Under the pieces are notes generated by a model that worked only from the letters and a program-made list of their open reading frames with translations, was not told the DNA's origin and did no database searches. From Prorocentrum cordatum (lineage: Eukaryota > Sar > Dinophyceae > Prorocentrales > Prorocentraceae): a DNA stretch of 64,000 nt. Where the stretch lies: positions 104,857-168,856 of the forward strand of contig CAUYUJ010018326.1 of NCBI GenBank assembly GCA_963575745.1, given 5' to 3'. Positions within the stretch are counted from its first letter, which is position 1. The number at the start of each line of letters is the position of its first letter. This document shows positions 31,401-41,597 of the stretch, piece by piece. A program made the position numbers and the translations under genes.

Positions 31401-33240
31401 CTCGCTTCCCCCATCCCGCCTCCCTCCCTTCTCCACCCCCCCTTCCGCCTCCCTCTCGTCCTGCATCCCGGGGCAAGGGAAGGAAAAGGAGATGGAGCAG
31501 CAGGAGAAACGGAGCCAGCTCGGTATCGCGCAAGAGCTCCTATCGAGACGATCGTGCCACCCTGGTCGGATGCCGCGCTCAAACTAAAAATTGGCTGCAG
31601 CACAATCAGCTGCGGCTACATACTAAAGATCTAGGAGAAGCTGATTGGAAGAACGTACGGGATCGAGTAAATAAGTGCCTTCTGGGGACAGCTTGAGACT
31701 TGTGGCGGCCGTAGGCACAAGAAAAGAGGAAGGACCAGAACGCAATAAAAGTTTCTCTGGGTCGTGCTGCACACTTCCCCTGTCGCGCCCCTTCTGGCTC
31801 CCTTCACCATCTGCTCTCCATGCGGGTGATCCCTTTTCGACACTCCCATGTCGTCACTCTCCAAATTCAGATATTACTGTCAACTCGCATACCCCCGCAA
31901 CACCACCAAGCTGCCCCACTTCTCCTGCTCGCCCACATAATACACATCCGCGTGCCCAACATCGTCACAGGTCCTTCTCCTGCCGTCGCTTTGCCTCATC
32001 GCCTTCATTATCAGCGTCCGCCTTCTCCCCCCTTCTCCGCATCGTGCCAACGTCCTTTTCTGGATGCTTCCTCGTAGTCCTTGCAAGCCGCGTCAAGCGG
32101 AACCGTCGCATTCGGCACTGTGCATCGTACGTACATGTCATGGCTCGTCCCGATGCGCCCGTTACAACCACCTCGTCCAAGTCCCCGTGTCGGTCGTTGT
32201 CCTCGTCCCCGGAGTCAACTCAACTCAGACGCTCGCGATCTCTCAACGACCCCCTGTCGGGCACTCCATTAACGGATAACTTGGTCAGCGACCCCGCGAA
32301 CACAACACTGCCCAAAAGAGGCCGCGAAAAGACCACGTTCGGCGGGTCCCCACGTTACCTGTTAGCGAGCACTCATTGAGGTGGCGCTGTCTCTCTTTCA
32401 CCTACCACTTGCTGAACACGTGAAGCGTGTATTGGCCAACCCGTGCCCGTTGACCCTTGTCGGCTCCCGCGGCTCGGCCTGTGGCCACACCCGAGGGCGT
32501 GCTCGTGCCTGCATACGGATGCTTACAGGCCTTCTCCGGGAAGTATGAAGAGCGCGCCTACAGCGTAGACCAGGGTAGCCCAGCCTTGCTTAGCTCGGAT
32601 CACCTTGGTCTTGACGCCGCTTGCGATTATACCGCATAAGGGTTCGCCTGGCGGCTGACGCTTTGCATATACTCGACGTAAGGACCATGCATCACGCACA
32701 CATCGCCTTAGCTGCTGTGTTAGATGTTTGCGTCATGTCATTGGCGTGAGTGACGTATGATGCCAGACGATGCTGCTTCTGGCTCAGAGGTGACTGGCCC
32801 TGCCTTTGGTGTTCAATCCCTCCTGTTGCAGATCGTCCATGATCGTGAGTCCCCCAAAAAACCATCCTCCTTCCCATTCCCCGCTCTCCGCCTTCGCCCT
32901 CGCCTGCCCCAACTTCTCTTTCAAGTGTGAACGCAGGTGCGGAAGAAGGGAAGGATAAACGTGAGTGCGAGCAACAGGTGCAAATGCCAGGGCATCACTT
33001 CCTCACTGCCGCCCTTCGGACAGCTTCCATCGGAGCTGTGAGGACGTCCAACATCTTGTACACCTCCGCACGTTGACAGGGGGGCGAGTGGAAAGGGGCA
33101 AAGGGGATCAGGGAGGAGGGACGAGATGGGGGAGGGAAGAAGGGAGGTGGGGAAGGGAGGGTGAGAGGGAGGGAGAGAAGAGCAAGCGATGAAGGAGGGA
33201 TGAGGCGAGAGCAATGATGAAAGGAGGCAGGATGGAGAAT
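31401..33240. other. Longest single-copy stretch; no gene recognised
   Basis: About 1.8 kb with few simple repeats. The largest frame (234 residues, plus, 31675-32379) is Ser/Pro/Arg-rich without a domain. A 60-residue frame at 32457-32639 has more protein-like composition but matches nothing I know. Stop codons break all frames. It may hold short exons that cannot be recognised by eye. Confidence 0.3.
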
Positions 33241-33251
33241 GTGGGGAGACT

Positions 33252-33402
33252 CTCCTCCTCCTCATCCTCCGCCTCCTCCCCCTCCTCCTCCTGCTCCTCC
33301 CTGTCCTCCTCCTCCTCCTCCTCCTCCCCCTCCTCTTCCTCGTGCTCCTCTTCCTCCTCCTCCTCCTCCTCCGCCTCCTCCTCCTCCTCCTCCTTGTCCC
33401 GC
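33252..33402. repeat. (CTC)n microsatellite
   Basis: CTC and CTT triplets with CCC and CGC interruptions. Confidence 0.95.
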
Positions 33403-33794
33403 CTCTGTTTCTGAGCCCTCTTCCTCCGCCCCCATCACGATCCACACGAGAGCGCCCTCTGGCACGCATGGACACGGCGGCGGCAAGTGCAACCGCGGGG
33501 CGAAGAGCCGAGGGGGAACGATAGGGGGAACTCGCTTTCGCCTGCTGAGGAGGGGTCAGACTAAGCGAAGGGCAAGCCGAGGAAACTGATCTTCTGAAAA
33601 GAGCTGGCCTAGGCGCAGAATGTCCGAAGGCATTACTAAAAAGGAAAGCCGAGGAAGGAACAGTGATCGCTTGAGAAGAACACGGCGCCAATCAAGGAAC
33701 ATGCAAAACACTGAGATTGCCTGGTCCTGACCCCCCAGAGGCAGACCCACATTAGCAGGCGAAGGAGACAGATCGGGGGGGGGGAAGGGGGGAA
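33403..33794. other. No gene recognised
   Basis: Single-copy sequence; short frames on both strands without features. Confidence 0.35.
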
Positions 33795-33912
33795 ACATCG
33801 ACCTGGAATCGGGGATACACCGCCGACGGATCGGCGACAAGCGCACGGCAACACATCCGCACGCTCCTAGGCGGGGTGGGCTATCGGGCCCGAAATGTTG
33901 GGTCGATGCACC
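33795..33912 (+). repeat. Dispersed repeat I, copy 2
   Basis: CATCGACCTGGAATCGGGGA, CACCGCCGACGGATCGGCGA, CATCCGCACG, AGGCGGGGTGGGC, TCGGGCC and GGTCGATGCACC, in the same order as 26270-26425. Directly followed by fold-back element D. Confidence 0.65.
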
Positions 33913-33925
33913 TCCCCCCCTTTGG

Positions 33926-34121
33926 AGGCCTGGAAGTGGGCACCAACACCAGCACAGGGGGTTGTCTCCACAGGGGGAAGATGATCCTAGACTTCGGTGT
34001 TGGCGGTAATGGTTCGGCCACCCTGGAAGCCAGAACATCACCACCATCACCGGGGTCGAGATCTTCTCCCCTCGGTGGAGGCACACCGCCGACACTGGTG
34101 CTGGTGTCAGCCTCTACAGGC
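33926..34121. mobile_element. Fold-back element D, copy 2
   Basis: AGGCCTGGAAGTGGGCACCA at the left, CTGGTGTCAGCCTCTACAGG at the right, and the same interior as 5312-5507 (~85 percent by eye). The same 196-bp length supports a discrete element. Confidence 0.75.
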
Positions 34122-34540
34122 CAGTTCCACATTGACACGGCGGTGACCTCTACCGATCTCCCCCTCATCGGGGATGGACAAAAAACCCTTTAGCAAAACG
34201 TGGCTTAGGGTGAAAACGACCTCGGGCCCCAGCCTGGCGGGCGCAGGCCTGGAGAATGACGGCCGCGGCGCCCTCTCGGGAACCGAAAACGGACAATGCA
34301 CTAATCCACGTGTCAGGGTGGGGGTGCTGTCCACCCCCGCCCGACCTTTGAGCAGGGACCGACCGTCCCGGCATTCCTGTAGCCCTACCGCGACATGCTC
34401 GTAGAACCCAAACATGTTCCAAGAACAAGCACAATATTCTTAGAACATGAACCCGACGTGTTCAAACAAGACAGGCTCCGCCAGACACGTTCTAAGAACA
34501 TTTCGTGGCAACCACAAAAGGTTCTCATAACAGTGTTAAG
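34122..34540. other. No gene recognised
   Basis: Single-copy sequence; 34400-34530 contains GTTCTAAGAACA-like inverted words without clear organisation. Confidence 0.35.
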
Positions 34541-34720
34541 TACAGCCGGGGCGTTGACCTAAGGAACCCTAAATAAGGAACGAGGCCCCTTTCATCCACA
34601 AGTTGAACTTCGATTTCCCATCGAAAACCAAGGGAAAACCCAAGGCAAACTGTGAAGCAATCAAGGAACACGAAGCCCCTCCCCAACGAAAAGGGTTCCT
34701 TCTTCAGGGCCCCGACTGTA
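34541..34720. mobile_element. Tc1/mariner-type MITE (TACAGYCGGGGC ends)
   Basis: 180 bp starting TACAGCCGGGGCGTTGACC and ending GGGCCCCGACTGTA. The reverse complement of the right end, TACAGTCGGGGCCCTGA, matches the left, and both arms share AAGGAACCC. TA at each end with CAG next to it is the signature of Tc1/mariner elements, whose target is TA. No transposase is present. Copies are at 44632-44810 and 30067-30257. Confidence 0.85.
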
Positions 34721-34956
34721 GGGCGATAGGCGAACCAAGACGCTTCGCCACTGCTCGACTGACGACCTCACCCAGCAAGCTCGCGCGAGACCGCGCCGGC
34801 CGCCCGCCGCTCCAGCGCGCCGCCGGCGGAGGCGGCTGCCACGGGGCGGCGGGCCGCGGCGGATGCGGCGCCCTGGCCTGCCAGCTCGGCGGATACGCGG
34901 CTGCGCGCCACGGGGGGGGATCGATAGGGGGCCACATGCGAACCCTACCCCTACCC
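34721..34956. other. No gene recognised
   Basis: GC-rich (CGCCGGC, GGCGGCGG words) without domains. Confidence 0.3.
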
Positions 34957-35040
34957 CCCACGATTTTTGAGGGGGGGGGTCACTTCGCTCGGGAGCTCTC
35001 GAACAAAGTGAACCCCACCCTCCCCCTCAAAAATCGTGGG
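34957..35040. repeat. Palindrome with 19-bp perfect arms
   Basis: CCCACGATTTTTGAGGGGG at 34957 is answered by its exact complement ending at 35040. A 46-nt centre holds the weaker pair TCACTT / AAGTGA. The hairpin would protrude as a long cruciform. Confidence 0.85.
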
Positions 35041-35266
35041 CCGGCGGCGGCGCTCTACTTACCCCGCAGGACCGCGCTGGCGTCGCGGCCGCGCCAGCGC
35101 AGCACGAGCCCACCGCACGGGCCAGGGCGGGGGCGCCACCGCCACTCGAGGGGGAGCTCGCCTCGAGAGCCCACGCCGCCCTGGCCCCCGGCGAGCGAGG
35201 GAACGGCCCCGCCGACGGCACCTGCTGCGTGGCCGGGAGACCCGGGGAGCCCGGGAAAGCCACCGA
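35041..35266. other. GC-rich spacer, no gene recognised
   Basis: Overlapping frames on both strands, all Pro/Arg/Ala-rich. Confidence 0.3.
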
Positions 35267-35402
35267 CCAGCCACAAGTGGGGGAGCTGTGGTCCTTACCC
35301 CCCCTGGCGGAACCCATCGCATCGACGATCCCTCGAGAGGAGTGTCGAAATCGATGGGTCCCCCAGGGGGGTAAGGACCACAGCTCCCCCAGTTGTGGCT
35401 GG
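35267..35402. repeat. 136-bp palindrome with ~53-bp arms
   Basis: CCAGCCACAA, GGGGGAGCTGTGGTCCTTAC and ACCCATCG on the left are mirrored by CGATGGGT, GTAAGGACCACAGCTCCCCC and TTGTGGCTGG on the right, with only a few mismatches. Both strands therefore encode almost the same peptide (WGSCGPYPP). Probably a fold-back mobile element. Confidence 0.9.
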
Positions 35403-35765
35403 CCTGAGCCAGCGACGAAACCAAACCAGCGCCCTCGCGCGTCGGCCCTCGAGTTCGGCACGCCCGACATCGGGAGGGACCAGCACCGGCACGCCGCCCA
35501 GCAGCGAGCGTTGCCCAGAACGCGGGTGGACGCTGCAGGGCCAGCGACGGCCGCCCCAAGTGGACCGCGCCCGCGGCGACGCCACCAGCGGGTCCTGCTC
35601 AACGGGGGCATGAACTGATGACGAACTCTGCGGGCCCGCCCTCGCCGTCCCCGAAGTGGGCCGGCCTTTTTTGTCCGTCGGAGCCTCGCGGATGGAGCCC
35701 CGAGACGCGGGGCAAAGGAGGGAGAAAGGCCCCGAGCAGCGACCTCCTCTTCGTCCTCGTCCCCC
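35403..35765. other. No gene recognised
   Basis: GC-rich single-copy sequence. Confidence 0.3.
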
Positions 35766-35769
35766 TTCG

Positions 35770-35905
35770 TCCTCCTCGTCCTCCTCCCTCGTCCTCCTCC
35801 TCCTCCTCCTCCTCCTCCTCCTCCTCCTCCTCCTCCTCCTGCTCCTCCGCATCCTTCTCCTCCTTCTCCTCCTCTTCCTCCGCCTCCTCCTCCTCCTCCA
35901 TTTCT
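35770..35905. repeat. (CTC)n microsatellite
   Basis: CTC/CTT triplets. Followed by ATAACTTCCCCCTGTCGCAC, a phrase that also follows the CTC tract at 36845-37080 and, in part, the one at 56695-57050. Confidence 0.95.
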
Positions 35906-36214
35906 TCTCCTTATAAATAACTTCCCCCTGTCGCACCCCGAGGACGGGCTCGCAGCTTGCAGCTTGAGGGAATCCCACCAGCCCTCTGGGCGTCGGTGGT
36001 TTAGAGCGTTTCCTCTTCCACCCCTCCTTCTTCCCCTTCGGGGAGGGGTTTACCCCTCCCCCTACCCCCTCCCCACTGACCTGGACAGGGGGTTCCGCGG
36101 CGCGTTGGAGCGCCCAAGATCGACCCCTGGGAGGGCTAAAATTCGACACCCCTCACGAGGATCGTGGCTCCTGAGGGGGGGACTGTAATTAGGGAACCCC
36201 CCTTCGTTGATCGA

Positions 36215-36470
36215 TCTCCTCCAAGATGGCTCCGAGGCCCCCCAAGAGGCCCCCAGGAGGCCCCCAAGAGACCCCCAAGAGGCCCCAAGAGACCCCCCAG
36301 AGGCACCCAAGAAGCGCCCAGGAGGCCCCAAGAAGCGCCCAACAGGCCCCCAAAGGCCCCAAGATGGCCCCAAGAGGCCCCAAGAGGCCCCCAGGAGGCC
36401 CCAAAGAGGATCCCGAACGGCCCACAGAGGCCCCCCCGAGGCACCCAAGACGCCGAAAAGCCCCTCAGGA
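36215..36470. repeat. Degenerate AGGCCCCCA minisatellite
   Basis: GAGGCCCCAA and GGAGGCCCCCAAGA words in irregular ~12-15-bp phase. Gives Gly/Trp/Leu/Ala repeats on the minus strand (GASWG-type) and Pro/Arg/Lys repeats on the plus strand. Related tract at 47640-47960. Confidence 0.85.
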
Positions 36471-36840
36471 CGACCCTCTACTCGCCTGGGCGTCGTTTCT
36501 GGACGGGCTGGTGGGGATACGCGAAGCGTCTAGAATTCCATCCACGTCCTCATTGCGTCAAAGGGAAGCCCCTTCCCTTTGTCCCTTCACCGGCAGGAGG
36601 GGGGGGCCCGGGCGGGGGTGGGTCAGATTCGCATCGCCTCAGGGGGTCCTCCTCTCCCACGCCGGTTCTTCTCTGGCGCGCCGGTCCTCCTCGGGTCCCC
36701 AGGTGGGGAGGAGTCCCACAGGGGGGGGAGGGGAGTCAGATACGCATCCGTCCCTGGGGGTCCTCCTCCCCCTCCCCTCCCCTCTCCCACGCCGGTCCTC
36801 CTCTGGTCCTCCTCCCCAGGGGGGGGGTCCCAGGGGGGAG
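36471..36840. other. No gene recognised; CCTCCTCTCCCACGCCGG repeats
   Basis: TCCTCCTCTCCCACGCCGG, CTCTGG and GTCCCAGGTGGGGAGG words occur two or three times between 36640 and 36840. No gene. Confidence 0.4.
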
Positions 36841-36844
36841 TCCT

Positions 36845-37080
36845 TTTCCTCCTCCTTTTCCTCCTCGTCCTCCTCCTCGTCCTCCTCCTCCTCCTCCTCC
36901 TCCTCCTCCTCCTCCTCCTCCTCCTCCTCCTTAGTTCCGCCTCCTCCTTAGTTCCGCCTCCTCCTCCTCCTCCTCCTCCTCCTCCTCCTCCTCCTCCTCC
37001 TCCTCCTTTTCATCCTCATCCTCATCCTCAGCCTTCTCCTCCTTCTCCTCCTTCTCCTCCTTCTCCTCCTTCTCCTCCTC
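36845..37080. repeat. (CTC)n / (CTT)-interrupted microsatellite
   Basis: CTC triplets with CTTTTC and CTTAGTTCCGC interruptions, the latter duplicated near 36930-36960. Left part of a ~1.1-kb segment with a paralogue at 56695-58030. Confidence 0.95.
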
Positions 37081-37139
37081 ATCCCCCTATTGGTCGGCGT
37101 CGATGTCTTTCAAGGTCGGCGGCAACGGCCGTCAGGCCT

Positions 37140-37600
37140 TCACAATAACTTCTCCCTGTCGCACCCCGAGGCCAGTTTTTAGGGCGGGCCGGGCGCTCCG
37201 CCTGAGAATTCCTCATCATTCAAGACTCTGAAGCTTAAAAAAGACTACAGATTCACAAATGAAGGCGGGTCGTCTTCAAAATGTGGCTCCCGCCTTAGCG
37301 CCGCGCTTGTTCTTTAAAAATTGCAAGAGCTTCACGGCTTGAGGGCGGGTCGTTTTCAATACGTGGCTCTCGCCTTAGCGCCGCGCATTTTCTTTTTCAG
37401 AATTTGCAAGAATTGCACGGATTGAGGGCGGCTCCTTTTCAAAATGTGGCTCTCGCCGTAGCGACGCGCACATTCGTTTTGAAAAATTGTATGAGCTTCA
37501 CGGATTGAGAGCAGGTGGCTTTCAAAATGTGGCTCTCGCCTTAGCGTCGCGCACAGTCGTTTTAAACGTTGCAAGGGCTTCACGGATTCCCATGATCAAT
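37140..37600. repeat. ~82-bp tandem repeat, four to five units (paralogue of 57075-57520)
   Basis: Each unit runs TTCACGG, GAGGGCGGGTCG, TTCAAAATGTGGCTCTCGCC, TTAGCGCCGCGCA, CATTCGTTTT, AAATTGCAAGAG. Periods are about 80-84 bp. On the minus strand successive units stay partly open with a CATLRREPHFESH-like phrase. No gene start or domain; I class it as a satellite. Confidence 0.85.
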
Positions 37601-37924
37601 GTACCAGAAATGGGGCTTTGGAAGGATTCAGGGTTGTGCGTTGTGCAGGTGCAACTGTTATGTTGATTCGCGGTGCTGACGCCCCAGAAATGGCGTTCTG
37701 ACACGATTCCGGATCGTCAAGACACAGCAATCAGGTTGATCCGTGGCGTTGACATTCCGAGAACAACGTTCAGGCATTCTTAAGGATCTTCAAACGGTAA
37801 TTTTCGAAGGAGGCAATTCCGTCAATGGACATGAACCGTCGTAGGGGCCTATGAAGAGGGAGCTTGGAGGGAGGATTAATCAATCCCAACATCGTTGATG
37901 GCTCTTGGGTGTACGCTGGTCCTC
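37601..37924. other. Right flank of the duplicated segment
   Basis: Includes GTAGGGGCCTATGAAGAGGGA, GATTAATCAATC and GGGTGTACGCTGGT, which have counterparts at 57925-58010 (GTAGGGGCTTCTGATGAAGGG, GGGTTTATACTGGT). Otherwise no gene. Confidence 0.6.
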
Positions 37925-38230
37925 ATGCTCCTCCTCCTCCTCATCATCATCATCCTCATCATCATCATCTTCGTCCTCCTCCTCCTCCTCCACCTCCACC
38001 ACCTCCTCCTCCTCCTCTTCCTCCGCCTCCTCATCTTCGTCCTCCTACTACTCCACCACAACCACCTCCTCCTCCTCCTCTTCCTCCTCCTCCACCTCCT
38101 CCTCCGCCTCCTCCTCCTCCCCCTCCTCCTCCTCCTGCTCCTCCCCCTCCTCCTCATCCTCCCCCTCCTTCTCCTCCCCCTCCTCCTCATCCTCCTCCTC
38201 CTCCTCCTCCTCCTCCTCCTCCTGCTCCCT
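37925..38230. repeat. (CTC)n / (CAT)n / (CAC) microsatellite
   Basis: CTC triplets with CAT, CTT and ACCACAACC interruptions. Confidence 0.95.
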
Positions 38231-38387
38231 CGCCCTCCCCCTCGAGGATGGCGCCCCGAGGCGTGAGACCGCGGAGGGAGGGAGGACCCTGAACAGCGAA
38301 GCCTCCGCCCGGAGGCCCCCTCTCTTCTCCACCGGTCTTGTCGTTCCCGTTTCGGCCTGGCACCAGCCTGATCCTGATGGGCAAGTT

Positions 38388-38604
38388 TTCCACCACCACC
38401 ACCACCACCACCACCACCACCATAAGTAACGGGGGGAGGGGGTGTTCCTCCTCCTCCTCCTCCTCCTCCTCCTCCTCCTCCTCCGCCTCATGCTCCTCCT
38501 CCTCCTCCTCCTCCTCCTCCTCCTCCTTCTCCTCCTGCTCCTCTTCGTTCTCCTCATCCTCCACCTCCTCCCCCCCTCCAACTTATGGTGGTGGTGGTGG
38601 TGGA
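38388..38604. repeat. (CAC)n, (CTC)n and (GGT)n microsatellites
   Basis: CAC triplets (38388-38421), CTC triplets (38447-38575), then GGT triplets (38585-38602). The CAC and GGT ends are complementary. Confidence 0.95.
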
Positions 38605-38654
38605 AAACAGGCCCATCTGATCCCGCTCGAGGGCGCACGACGCTCGCCATCGCT

Positions 38655-38790
38655 CGGACACCCCTTCCCCGTGCACTGCTCCGTGCCGTGCGCGCTGTTG
38701 CTCGCAGGATGGCCCAGGATGCTCCTCGATGGGCCCCCCCGGCGGAGAGATGCGCACGTCCGTGCGATGCCAAGATCTTGCCGTTCTCGC
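38655..38790 (+). repeat. Dispersed repeat J, copy 2
   Basis: GCCATCGCTCGGACACC, CCGTGC, GATGCTCCTCGATGGGCC, GCACGTCCGTGCGATGCCA as at 29835-29972; inverted ends preserved with one change. Confidence 0.65.
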
Positions 38791-38921
38791 CTCGACCCAG
38801 GACCCTCCAGATCCCGCTTTGAGGGTGCGCGACGCGGGGGAGGACTGGCTCGGGGAGGGGGGAGAGAGAAGCACCGACGCAGCACTGGCAAGACGACGCC
38901 GACAGATCGGCGACAGGCTTA

Positions 38922-39074
38922 ACCAGCCTCGAACGTATCCCTATCCCTAAGATGGGCGAACAAAAAGCGAGGACCATCTTAGGGATAGGCCCTCAAAAAC
39001 TGAGGGAATCCTTAGGATCGGCATCGAGGTGAGGTGATGTCAAACATAGGGATAGGGATATGTTCCAGGCTGGT
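38922..39074. mobile_element. 153-bp fold-back element (ACCAGCC ends)
   Basis: ACCAGCCTCGAACGTATCCC at the left and GGGATATGTTCCAGGCTGGT at the right are inverted repeats (26 of 28). Inside, CCTATCCCTAAGATGG at 38940-38955 pairs perfectly with CCATCTTAGGGATAGG at 38974-38989, an offset second hairpin. No target duplication seen. Confidence 0.8.
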
Positions 39075-39388
39075 AAAGGCTCTCCATACCGACAGCGCTC
39101 GACCAAAACAATGCGCTTCGTTTCCGTGTAATGTTCGTTATCCCTCGTTGTCTCCAGCCCACCTCAGAGGCAAAGCGAGATCGAGACGAAAACGACCCAC
39201 GAAATCGCCAAAACACCGTTTCGGTCCACCCCTGCATGGCGAAACCCCGCGATCCTGGGCGGGGCAGGCGAGGCGCAGCTGCTGGAGAGCCTCCCGAGGG
39301 TGGAAAGCCGGCGAGATCTCTGGAAAACATCCGAAGACCACGTCCCCCCCGTCGCCCCGTCCTGTGGCCATCCCTCCACTGGGGCTCC

Positions 39389-39544
39389 CAACTTCGCGCT
39401 TCGCGCTCCGCGAAGCGCGAAGCGCGAATAACTTCGCTCTCTCGCGCCGCCCCTCCAAAGGGAGAAAAGGAGGACGAGGAGGAGGGGGAGAAGGAACGAG
39501 GACCGCGAAGCGCGAATAACTTCGCGCCCTCGTGGGAGCCCTTG
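39389..39544. repeat. CGCGAAG palindromic dispersed repeat, copy 2
   Basis: AACTTCGCGCTTCGCGCTCC, CGCGAAGCGCGAAGCGCGAA, CTCGCGCCGCC, AAGGGAGAAAAGGAGG, a second CGAAGCGCGAATAACTTCGC and CCTCGTGGGAGCCCTTG, in the same order as copy 1. The plus-strand peptide reads EARSANNFALSRRP-like in all three copies. Confidence 0.85.
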
Positions 39545-40236
39545 CCTCCTCGTTCTCGTTCTCTCCCCTCGGCTCCTCCTCGTTCCAGCCCCCTCGCCTC
39601 CCCCGTCCCTCTTCCCTCTCAACCCCCTGCACTCTCTCGAGGGCGAGGAGGACGAGGAAGAGACGAGGAGGAGACCTCGTTCTCCCACACCCCAGTTGGG
39701 ACGAGGAAGAGGAGCCCCTGCGAGGAGGACGAGGAAGAGACGAGGGCGAGGAGGACGAGGAAGAGACGAGGAGGAGACCTCGTCCTGCGCCCATCCCACA
39801 CCTGAGCTTGCCCCTGACCGCACTCTGACGGGCGCTCAGGGAGGGTGACCGAGGTGGCTGGTGCGGTAACGGACCCTACAGGGGCCCTCAGGGGCCCCCA
39901 GGGGCCCACAAGAAGCCCGAATGGGCCCCCATTGGGGGGGCACCTTTCGTCACCCCCCAAAAACAAGTCACCTCCCCCTTGGGCCAAGTTCTTGGGGTGG
40001 GAAGGGCGAAGGACGAGGGAACGGAGAGAACGAGGTCTCCTCCCCGTCTCCTCCTCGTCCCCCCCTCGCCACCCGCCCGATGCTGCTGCGCCCCACGGGG
40101 CGCAGGATCAGGCACGTCCCGCCCCACGCCGCCTCGGTGTCGGGCGCGACCAGGGCGATCGGCTTCAGCCCTCGGCCGCGAGCGCGGTTGTCGCGGTCGC
40201 CGCCGCCGTCGGGAGGGAGGACGGCGAGGGAAAAGG
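39545..40236. other. No gene recognised; GAGGACGAGGAAGAGACGAG repeats
   Basis: 39635-39785 has a ~20-bp degenerate GAGGACGAGGAAGAGACG repeat. 39880-39935 has GGGGCCC(C)CAGGGG words. The remainder is GC-rich without domains. Confidence 0.45.
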
Positions 40237-40292
40237 AAGTGGGAGGAGGAGGAGGAGGAGGAGGAGGAAGAGAAAGAGGAGGGCGAGGAGGA
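40237..40292. repeat. (GAG)n tract
   Basis: GGAGGAGGAGGA run, source of Glu-rich frames. Confidence 0.9.
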
Positions 40293-40429
40293 GGAGGCGT
40301 CCAAACGCTACGGCCATGGCCCTAGAGAGTCCGCCGAGCGTTTAAAAAAAGGAGTCCAAGAGAAGCGACCGCTACAGCCATGACGCTGGATTTCGCCCAA
40401 GGTCACAAATGAGTTCAAGGAGGAGGGAG

Positions 40430-41335
40430 GGGAAGTGAAGGTGAAGGAGGGGGAGAGAGGGGGGGAGCATTTTTGGGGGGGTGGAGCGCTGCGCAGCTGA
40501 GCATCGCGCCAAAAATGTATGCGGATATGGCAAAATCGGCCAATTGCGTCGGAAGCGACGGCTGAGGCATGAGAGACCCACTTCAGCAAGGGCTCCAACC
40601 TGAAGTCCACATCCCAGCGGGAAGCCGCCTGCCTGGGCGCGGTACCACCTGCGCTGATCGAATCATTCGCTTCGCCAACGCATCGTCTGGGGCCCCGGCA
40701 TGACGCAGAAGATCGTGAAAGTCACCGGCAGCACTGAACTGAACCGCGAGGTCTTCTATGAACTGTGGTACGCCTACCCCCTTCTTGAACGCCATCGCGA
40801 GCCTCTCGAAATCCGATCTTGCCGTGAGCGCCACTAGCGGCAGAAAGTTGAAGCTGTAGTCAAATTTCAGCAACAGGGGGATGCGATCTTGCAAGCCCTT
40901 CTACGCATTCAGCTTCAACCAGAGGTTCTTCCGACGCTGCGCCACGCAATGCTCGACTGCCTCTATCTGCCATGCAAACACCGCCTATGATTGATGCTAT
41001 TCGAGGCCGCGTGTCCGAAAATGGTGTCGCCCACATTGCAGCAGCTCAGCTCGTGGCAACGACGGCCGCATGGCGCCCAAGGACCTCCAGGATCGCGTCG
41101 GCTGCGAACTGCTGTTCGCCGCGCACGTAAGGGTCGAACGAAAGAGACGGCAACACATGCTGCAGACCGCCGGCTTTGCGACAGATGCCAAACGTGCCAT
41201 TCAGATCGAACCCCATGAGCAAGGATGGTCGACCACACGACCACGTCAATGTGTTGGTGTATCCACTGGCAGATCGTGTCGACGGTGTGGCGGTGTCTCG
41301 CTTGACTGGTCGTAAGCTGCTCGTGTGTGTGTGTG
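40430..41335 (-). pseudogene. Disabled protein-coding gene or exon cluster, unidentified
   Basis: Four consecutive minus-strand stretches look like natural protein but sit in different frames. (1) DTICQWIHQHIDVVVWSTI at ~41285-41230. (2) After a shift near 41212, FDLNGTFGICRKAGGLQHV and onward, through a TGA at 41048-41046, to RPRIASIIGGVCMAD. (3) After a further shift near 40960, EAVEHCVAQRRKNLWLKLN, then a TAG at 40903-40901. (4) IPLLLKFDYSFNFLPLVAL, continuing open ~90 residues to 40586. A last shift may restore DFRLEPLLKWVSHASAVAS downstream. Mixed hydrophobic composition without simple repeats argues for real former coding sequence. I recognise no family or catalytic motif. Introns could explain part of the frame changes, but the two stops lie inside otherwise continuous stretches, so decay is likelier. 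Confidence 0.6.
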
Positions 41336-41597
41336 TGTCTCCGCATGTCCTAAACCAGCTCGGTTTCAGTGGAAAGTGCAGCAGGGGTACCTGCACAACA
41401 AACCTGATCCTAAGCCGAAGGCAGCCACCCTTCCTTGTAACACAGCAGGCACTGCAGGAGCATCGTACTGAACTCTGTGCTTGATACCATTTGCGAAGCA
41501 ACAGTGCGATACCGCAAGCATGATGAACATTCTTGCTGGGCAAGACATCCGCACCGTATCACAAAATGAAATCGCAGCGCGCGAGGACTGGAGACAG
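41336..41597. other. No gene recognised
   Basis: Possible N-terminal continuation of the disabled gene (a frame reading MFIMLAVSHCCFANGI at ~41527-41480 looks like a signal peptide), but continuity with 41335 is not established. A short (TG)n is at 41325-41340. Confidence 0.3.
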
